Source of the DNA: Geosiphon pyriformis
Taxonomy: Eukaryota > Glomeromycota > Glomeromycetes > Archaeosporales > Geosiphonaceae
DNA: 64,000 bases
Direction: 5' to 3'
Assembly: GCA_016748015.1 (NCBI GenBank)
Contig: JAAOMT010000518.1
Coordinates: forward strand, 407,388-471,387
Notes under the pieces: model-generated
Database searches by the model: none
What the model was told of the DNA's origin: nothing
What the model saw: the letters and a program-made list of their open reading frames with translations, nothing else
Shown: positions 59,920-64,000 of the stretch, one piece after another
Layout of the letters: each line of letters begins with the position of its first letter
How positions within the stretch are numbered: the stretch's first letter is position 1
Made by a program: the position numbers and the translations under genes

Positions 59920-61240
59920 CTATTATTTTGCTATTGCTATTGGTTATTTTATTACTTATTATTTTATTGTTATTGTTAATTATTTTATTATATATTATTT
60001 TGTTGTTACTGTTATTTTGCTGCTTTTGTTATTACTGATTATTTTATTATTAGTTATCTTGCTGTTATTGTTAATCATTTTATTGCTATAATTTGGTTTA
60101 TTACTAATTATTATTACTTTTGATTTCTTGTTAAATTGGCTTTTTATTAACTGGTTTTATATTCAAATTATTAGAAAAATCTTTTTTTTGTATAATTAAT
60201 TATTTAAAAATAAACTTAAAAAAATAATTTATATAAAGTTTTTTTTCAAATATTATTTAATAAGATAAAAAGCCAGTAATTATAAAAACTTCTGTATTTA
60301 TTGTATCTAAACATAAAAATAAATTAGTTATTGTTTAAATAATTTAACCAATATAAAAATAATATTTTTTACAAGTTATTTAATATAAATTATGTGATTA
60401 ATTATTAGTTTCTTTATTTTTTATCTATTTTAACAATTTTTGTTAAAATATATTATTTGCTTATTTAATTAATCTTTAGAATTAAAGATGTTTTAAGCAT
60501 TTATTTATAATATAAATAGTTGGTTATATTTTTGTTAATTTTCTAATTATATTAGCTATAAACTTTTTATTATTATTGGTTTAAAGAATAGTTAAAAGTT
60601 TAAATACAGTAAAAAGTTGAAAAAAAGCTTGTTATTTCTTTTATTTCTTTAGAAAAAAGAGCCATAGTTCAAAAAAATTTTGTAAAATAATTCTAAGTAT
60701 AACAGATATATTTGTAAAAATTATCTGGTTAATTGTATATATCAATCAAATCTATTTGTAAATAATATATAAAGTCTTTTGTTAAAATCAGATTTATAGT
60801 TATTAATTAAGCTAAAAATTATTGTATAATATATTTAATACAGCAAAAATAAAACTGTTTTACTAAATTTTTAAATATTCAAGTATATTTATTTTTAATC
60901 TATAAATAAAAAATTATTAGTATTTATTTATAAAAAATTAAATTAATATTATATATTATATTATAAGTTTTGCTTATTTTTTTATTTTTTATTTCTAAAT
61001 AAAATTTACATAGTTTTTTATATAATTTTTTTTTTAAACAGACTGGTTTTTTTGTTTTTTTAAGATAAAGTATATTTTGTCTTTTGATTTGTGCAATATA
61101 AAAGATAGTACATACTTAATACTTTAATTTAGAATCGAAATTTTCTTCTTTAAAAGTATTTTTTAATATTTTAATATATTGGTTTATGTAATCTTAAAAA
61201 AGCAAAGTTTTGACTTGTTTTTTTTCACTTCTAACTAATA
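59920..61240. other. AT-rich gene-free stretch with TTATT microsatellite-like runs
   Basis: Repeated TTATTATTTTATTGTTATTG-type runs at 59925-60090, then A/T-rich sequence with no coding or LTR signals, up to the promoter of RPN2. Confidence 0.5.
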
Positions 61241-61658
61241 AATAGCTTTCAAAAAGGTCAGAAAATGTTTTTTGAGTAAGTTATTCATAATTTATCAATG
61301 ATAAATGGTGTTGAAAAGCCATAAAAAAACGCGTCAAATATCAAAACTTTGATTTTTTGATTGGCTAATGAAAGGGAAACTTTTTAATGGCCAATTAACC
61401 AAATAATGTAATTGGTTGAGTTGATTCGGAATCAACACAGTGTTGAATTAATGATTCCGAATTAACTCAAGTTGAATTAGAATCCCAAATCAACTTAAAT
61501 CCTGTTCCAACTCATGACATATATAATAATATTAATGATAATAATAGTTTTTTTAATATAAATTACAATTGAAGAGCATACATGTGAATTTAAGATCTAT
61601 ACCAAAAAATCTTATAAAATCAAAGCTTTCTATTTTGTTTTACCTTTGATCTTTCAAG
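61241..61658 (+). promoter_or_regulatory. RPN2 upstream region with CCAAT, ACGCGT and a palindrome
   Basis: Composition becomes gene-like here. ACGCGT (MluI cell-cycle-box type core) is at 61329-61334, CCAAT at 61391-61395 and inverted CCAAT (ATTGG) at about 61359 and 61411. A perfect 17-bp odd palindrome GTTGATTCGGAATCAAC is at 61420-61436, followed by degenerate partial copies (GATTCCGAATTAAC) at about 61455. No PACE box (GGTGGCAAA, the yeast Rpn4 site) is seen. Confidence 0.45.
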
Positions 61659-63930
61659 ATGGTTGGAATTACTTCAGCCGGTAAGCCTTTGGTCAAAAAT
61701 TATCTGCCTCTGAGAACTCAAACCAAAGAATTGTAACGACCTAACTAATTAGAAACTATATTGGACTCAAGGTGGTATTATTGCCCTACTCGACGAGTCA
61801 GAAGAAGAACTTAAAATTTATGCCTTGCAAAAACTGAATACCTTGGTGGATCAATTCTGGGCAGAAATTGCTGACGCGGTTTCCAAAATGCATGTCACTT
61901 TCAAATTTTCTCACCCTTCTTTTATGTTCTCTGATTTGCCCCTCTCATATTGATGGCTTATTCGATCCACAACCTGGAGCTTTAAGATCGTAAAATATCT
62001 AAAATTTTAAAATATTTGCCTTCAACAGAGAAATACTTTATGAAGATGAGGGCTTTTCCGAGCGACCGCTTTCAGCATTAGTTGCCTCAAAAGTAAATTT
62101 TTGATTCAAAATGCCTCTTGAAAATTTCTACAATTTCTTTATTGATTTAATAATAAATTGGAAACAAGGTTTATTATCATCTCGGAGAATTTGATGATTC
62201 CTTAACTTTTGCGTTGGGTGCTGGAGATCTATTCGACGCATCATCCAAGTCGGAATATGTTGAAACAATAATATGTAGGTTAAATGGGCATACAACATTA
62301 TTTTAATATGAATATTAAAATGTTTAATTTTCCGTTTTTCTTTAGCTAAATGTATAGACCGGTATATCAGTCTACGTTTTGAGCAATATGAAAATCCATC
62401 TGGTGGAACTGAAATTGATCCTCGACTAGAAGATGTCGTCGAGCGAATGTTTAGAAGGTGCTATGACGATGGCGAATACAAACAAGTAGGCTCAATACTT
62501 TTACCTGAGATAATCTTGGAAGAATTTTCATTATATTCTTCTCACCGATTAAGGTTTTGTATTGAAATTAGGCTATTGGAATTGCCTTGGAAGCTCGTCG
62601 TTTAGATGTCATTGAACAGGCAATATCAAAAGGAAATTCATCTGAACTCTTATCCTACGTTTTAGAAGCTGGCATGACATTGGTACATAATCTGGATTTC
62701 AGAAACAAGGTCGAGCTAATTTGTTTACATGTCATATTATTGCCCAAATCTTGGTTCTTTTATATTAATATTAGATATTTTATACAGGTTTTGCAGCTTT
62801 TAGTCAAACTTTATCAAAATCTTTCTGAGCCAGATTATACATCGATCAGTCAATGTTTTGTACATCTCAACGATCCGATATCCGCGGCTAAGCTTCTACA
62901 AGATCTGGTCACTAAGGGCGACGATGTTTGGAATTCATATTTTAATTTATCTTTAAAGTTATATTTGTACGTTCTGTTCAACTTGACCCGTTCCTTGCCA
63001 TTTCAATAGGTATATTTGCTGATAGCCTATCAAATCGCTTTTGACCTTGAAGATAATGCTACCCAAGAATTTCTTCAAAACGTCGTACGTCAATTACCAG
63101 CCGGTGCAGTATCGACTACGGCAGAAAAGCAAGATTTACAACCAATGGAGACGGACGAGGCAGAAGAACAAGTAATACATAACCCTTCTAAATAATTTTC
63201 AATAATAACTAAGCTTATCCTCTTACATTAATCAACTGTGGGGTATTGATGCTTAGCCTCAGAATCCAAATAACGAAAAATACGGTAAAATACGCAGCAT
63301 ACTCTCAGGTGAAGAGTCTATTAGGTTACATTTGGAATTTTTATATCGTAATAACCACACAGATTTGCTGATTTTGAAAAACACCAAGGTTTGTCATATA
63401 ATATTATTTCTTGCTAAGAGTTCCATCGGAGAAATTTCTCAAGTTTTTTTTTCTCAGAATGCCTTAGAGTCCCGAAATTCTGTATATCATTCGGCAGTAA
63501 CATTTGCGAATGCTTTTATGCACGCTGGGACCACTAGTGATGAATTTTTACGTCAAAACTTGGAGTGGCTCTCGCGTGCTACTAATTGGTCCAAATTTAG
63601 TGCGACCGCTGCTCTTGGCGTGATACACAAAGTATATACCCTTTCTTTGTTTAAAAAGACTTGCAAAGGCTCACCATCTATTTATGATCCCCTAGGGACA
63701 CCTATCGCAAGGGCTTTCGTTATTGGCACCTTATTTACCCCAAGACGGAGTAAGTGTTAGTTCTTATTCGGAAGGTGGCTCTTTGTTTGCCTTGGGACTT
63801 ATTCACGCAAATCATGGAGATGGTGTGCTGGATTATTTGCGAAACGCTTTGAAGAATACACCGACAGAGGTGCTTCAACATGGAGCATGCTTGGGTCTCG
63901 CTGCCGCTGGTATGGCGACTGGAAATGACG
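61659..63930 (+). CDS. RPN2: 26S proteasome regulatory subunit RPN2 (partial, N-terminal half)
   Basis: RPN2 (PSMD1 in animals) is the largest non-ATPase subunit of the 19S particle; it scaffolds the base and holds ubiquitin-receptor RPN13. Exons: 61659-61680, 61772-61889, 62029-62092, 62169-62274, 62346-62485, 62572-62709, 62788-62925, 63010-63171, 63257-63388, 63458-63631, 63696-63930; the next intron runs off the window. That gives 476 codons of an expected 950-1000. The protein starts [17 protein letters not shown] and keeps family strings such as [52 protein letters not shown] and [16 protein letters not shown]. The last is the first clear PC (proteasome/cyclosome) repeat. Intron 2 uses a GC donor (GCATGT at 61890). 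Intron 6 is 78 bases and stop-free. The exon 9 acceptor could be 63263 instead of 63257 (both phase 0). Confidence 0.95.
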
Positions 63931-64000
63931 GTATTTCTTATTTCATTTTAGATTACCAACCATAAAACGGCTTTTGAAGATTGTATTCTCTTACTTATGT

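Overview
The window looks like nuclear DNA of an arbuscular mycorrhizal fungus (Glomeromycotina, Rhizophagus-like). Two intron-rich, GC-moderate genes sit in a very AT-rich sea of decayed retrotransposons. The LINE and Ty3/gypsy coding remnants resemble repeat families I recall from Glomeromycotina; that placement is from memory, not from a search.

Layout. 1-22.5 kb: AT-rich LINE graveyard. It holds a long minus-strand LINE (about 1.0-7.7 kb), a 5'-truncated minus-strand LINE (9.35-11.2 kb), an ORF1-only 'half LINE' with a 12-bp target-site duplication (12.0-14.3 kb), and a plus-strand LINE (about 14.6-21.4 kb) split by a solo LTR. 22.57-23.33 kb: a broken Fanzor/TnpB-like nuclease gene. 24.68-28.28 kb: a complete 12-exon gene for a three-RRM RNA-binding protein with a long His/Pro/Asn/Ser tail. 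28.4-32.9 kb: decayed repeats, an undecayed LINE 3' end, an internally deleted Tc1-like element, and a unique stretch ending in an exact Tn5 mosaic-end sequence (32925-32943), which suggests an artificial join. 32.96-43.0 kb: a Ty3/gypsy element with both LTRs and gag, protease, a Cys-rich region, dUTPase, RT, RNase H and integrase, all carrying stops. 43.0-51.1 kb: the interior of a second, much more decayed gypsy family that also encoded a dUTPase, interrupted by a solo LTR. 51.15-59.92 kb: a nest in which the 3' LTR of that second family was split by a long LINE (51.56-59.4 kb, minus strand), and the LINE was later split by a younger solo LTR of the same family. 61.66 kb to the window end: the first half of RPN2, a 26S proteasome lid/base scaffold subunit, in 11 visible exons.

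How it fits together. The two cellular genes are unrelated (mRNA binding; protein degradation) and each seems to have its own promoter. Everything else is transposon-derived. Stops replacing Gln, Arg and Trp codons and Asp-to-Asn changes at catalytic sites fit heavy C-to-T/G-to-A decay of methylated repeats. I saw no functional RNA gene and no CRISPR array.
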